7,563 nt of DNA from Actinomycetota bacterium (GTDB taxonomy: Bacteria > Actinomycetota > Actinomycetes > Nanopelagicales > Nanopelagicaceae), in contig WLNK01000047.1 of NCBI GenBank assembly GCA_009699795.1, positions 1-7,563 on the forward strand, written 5' to 3'. Positions 6,892 to 7,563 of this stretch are shown here, in pieces; position 1 is the stretch's first letter; each line of letters opens with the position of its first letter. The notes beneath the pieces were generated by a model. The model made no database searches. It was not told the DNA's origin and was given only the letters and a program-made list of their open reading frames with translations. A program made the position numbers and the translations under genes.

Positions 6892-6915
6892 GGTAGGAGA
6901 GCGTACCTTTCAACC
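6881..6915 (+). promoter_or_regulatory. Predicted kynU promoter, leaderless type
   Basis: TTGCGC (6881-6886) as -35, a 17-base spacer, then TACCTT (6904-6909, a TANNNT match) as -10, and 6 bases to ATG 6916. The -35 lies inside the first codons of the divergent ABC-F gene. A purine stretch GGTAGGAGAG (6892-6901) resembles a Shine-Dalgarno but is about 15 bases from the ATG and upstream of the predicted start, so it is unlikely to serve kynU. Confidence 0.55.
6892..6905 (-). promoter_or_regulatory. Predicted -10 for the ABC-F gene, overlapping the kynU -10
   Basis: On the minus strand TACGCT (plus-strand 6900-6905) fits TANNNT and ends 8 bases before GTG 6891, so the transcript would have almost no leader. 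No good -35 is seen about 17 bases upstream. Its first two bases (the TA at 6904-6905) are shared with the kynU -10 on the other strand. Confidence 0.42.
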
Positions 6916-7563
6916 ATGAAGGTAACTGACCGTGAATACGCATTAGATTTGGATTCGCGCGACCCACTTGCACAATTTCGCACACAATTTGTGAATTCAG
7001 ATCCAAATGTTTGCTATCTAGATGGAAATTCTCTTGGTCGACTTCCACATTCAACAGTCATGGCTGTTAATGAATTTATGACCGGAGAATGGGGTCCTGA
7101 AGTTGTCGCCGGATGGAGCCACTGGGTTGATGAAGCGCAACCAACAGGTGACTTAATTGGACGATCTTCACTTGGAGCAGGACCAGGACAAGTTCTAGCC
7201 TGCGATACAACTTCAGTTAATTTCTACCAATTGGCACTAGCTGCGATTCATGCGCGCCCTGGACGTAAAACAATAATTACCGACGCTGCAAATTTTCCCA
7301 CGGATCGTTACATACTTGATGGGATCGCAAAGCAGTTCAACTTAAATCTTGTAATTATCGATAACGAAAACTCTGAAAATTCTGAGAACGAATTAATATC
7401 TCCAGAACTTCTTGAAAAATATATGAACGAGGACGTCGCACTTGTAACTCTTGAAGTAATTCAATACCGATCAGGTGCGCGCAACAATATTAAGGAACTC
7501 ACTGATTTAGTTCGTAACTACGGTGCTTTCTTACTTTGGGATGCAAGCCACGCAGTTGGTGCA
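6916..7563 (+). CDS. kynU: Kynureninase, N-terminal 216 residues (runs off the right edge)
   Basis: Kynureninase is a cytosolic PLP enzyme of aminotransferase fold type I. It cleaves L-kynurenine to anthranilate and alanine, or 3-hydroxykynurenine to 3-hydroxyanthranilate, in tryptophan catabolism or NAD synthesis. The family is recognised from DPLAQFR (16-22), YLDGNSLGRLP (34-44), GDLIG (78-82), GQVLACDTTSVN (91-102; the T/S pair is at the PLP-phosphate site), NFPTDRY (126-132; the Phe stacks on PLP) and WDASHAVGA (208-216; the Asp pairs with the PLP pyridine nitrogen). The Schiff-base lysine lies beyond the window. About half of the usual 400-odd residues are present. A low-complexity NENSENSENE stretch (150-159) looks like a surface loop. 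It is divergent from the ABC-F gene across 24 bases. Whether a full kynurenine pathway follows cannot be seen. Confidence 0.93.
   Translation, partial: MKVTDREYALDLDSRDPLAQFRTQFVNSDPNVCYLDGNSLGRLPHSTVMAVNEFMTGEWGPEVVAGWSHWVDEAQPTGDLIGRSSLGAGPGQVLACDTTSVNFYQLALAAIHARPGRKTIITDAANFPTDRYILDGIAKQFNLNLVIIDNENSENSENELISPELLEKYMNEDVALVTLEVIQYRSGARNNIKELTDLVRNYGAFLLWDASHAVGA

Noticed and set aside
6892..6901. GGTAGGAGAG as a Shine-Dalgarno for kynU
   Set aside because: It is about 15 bases from the ATG, beyond useful spacing, and upstream of the predicted transcription start.
1..7563. CRISPR array, insertion sequence, tRNA, rRNA or riboswitch
   Set aside because: I saw no regularly spaced repeats, transposase, cloverleaf or structured leader. 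Nearly every base is accounted for by the eight genes.

Overview
The window reads as a gene-dense piece of a bacterial chromosome. The families and their order point to an actinobacterium: a TadA plus 'tRNA adenosine deaminase-associated protein' pair divergent from upp, and a Uup-like ABC-F protein of the actinobacterial type. The base composition looks AT-leaning for that phylum, intergenic spaces are close to zero, and no start codon has a well-placed Shine-Dalgarno. I infer a small-genome, low-GC aquatic actinobacterium (Nanopelagicales/acI-like). This is inference; no rRNA or marker gene is present to prove it.

Layout, left to right. (1) 1-2340 (+): the 3' part of a KimA-like APC-superfamily potassium permease whose C-terminus continues into an OB-fold domain that other actinobacteria normally encode as a separate small gene. 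(2) 2337-3274 (-): a two-gene unit, the TadA-associated protein followed by tadA (tRNA wobble adenosine deaminase). (3) 3329-4570 (+): upp (uracil salvage) followed with no spacer by a DedA-family membrane protein. (4) 4574-6891 (-): a Uup-like ABC-F ATPase followed by a YqhA/UPF0114 membrane protein. (5) 6916-7563 (+): the first 216 codons of kynureninase, running off the right edge.

The genes are mostly housekeeping: potassium uptake, tRNA modification, pyrimidine salvage, envelope lipid handling, ribosome or DNA-associated ABC-F function, and tryptophan/kynurenine catabolism. No mobile element, CRISPR array, RNA gene or defence island is visible.

The most unusual things are the permease/OB-fold fusion and a consistent promoter layout. 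TANNNT-type -10 hexamers lie 6-8 bases upstream of the start codons of upp, kynU, yqhA and the ABC-F gene, which suggests leaderless mRNAs. The kynU and ABC-F -10 boxes overlap each other on opposite strands. Convergent gene pairs overlap at their stop codons or are 3 bases apart, with no intrinsic terminator between them.
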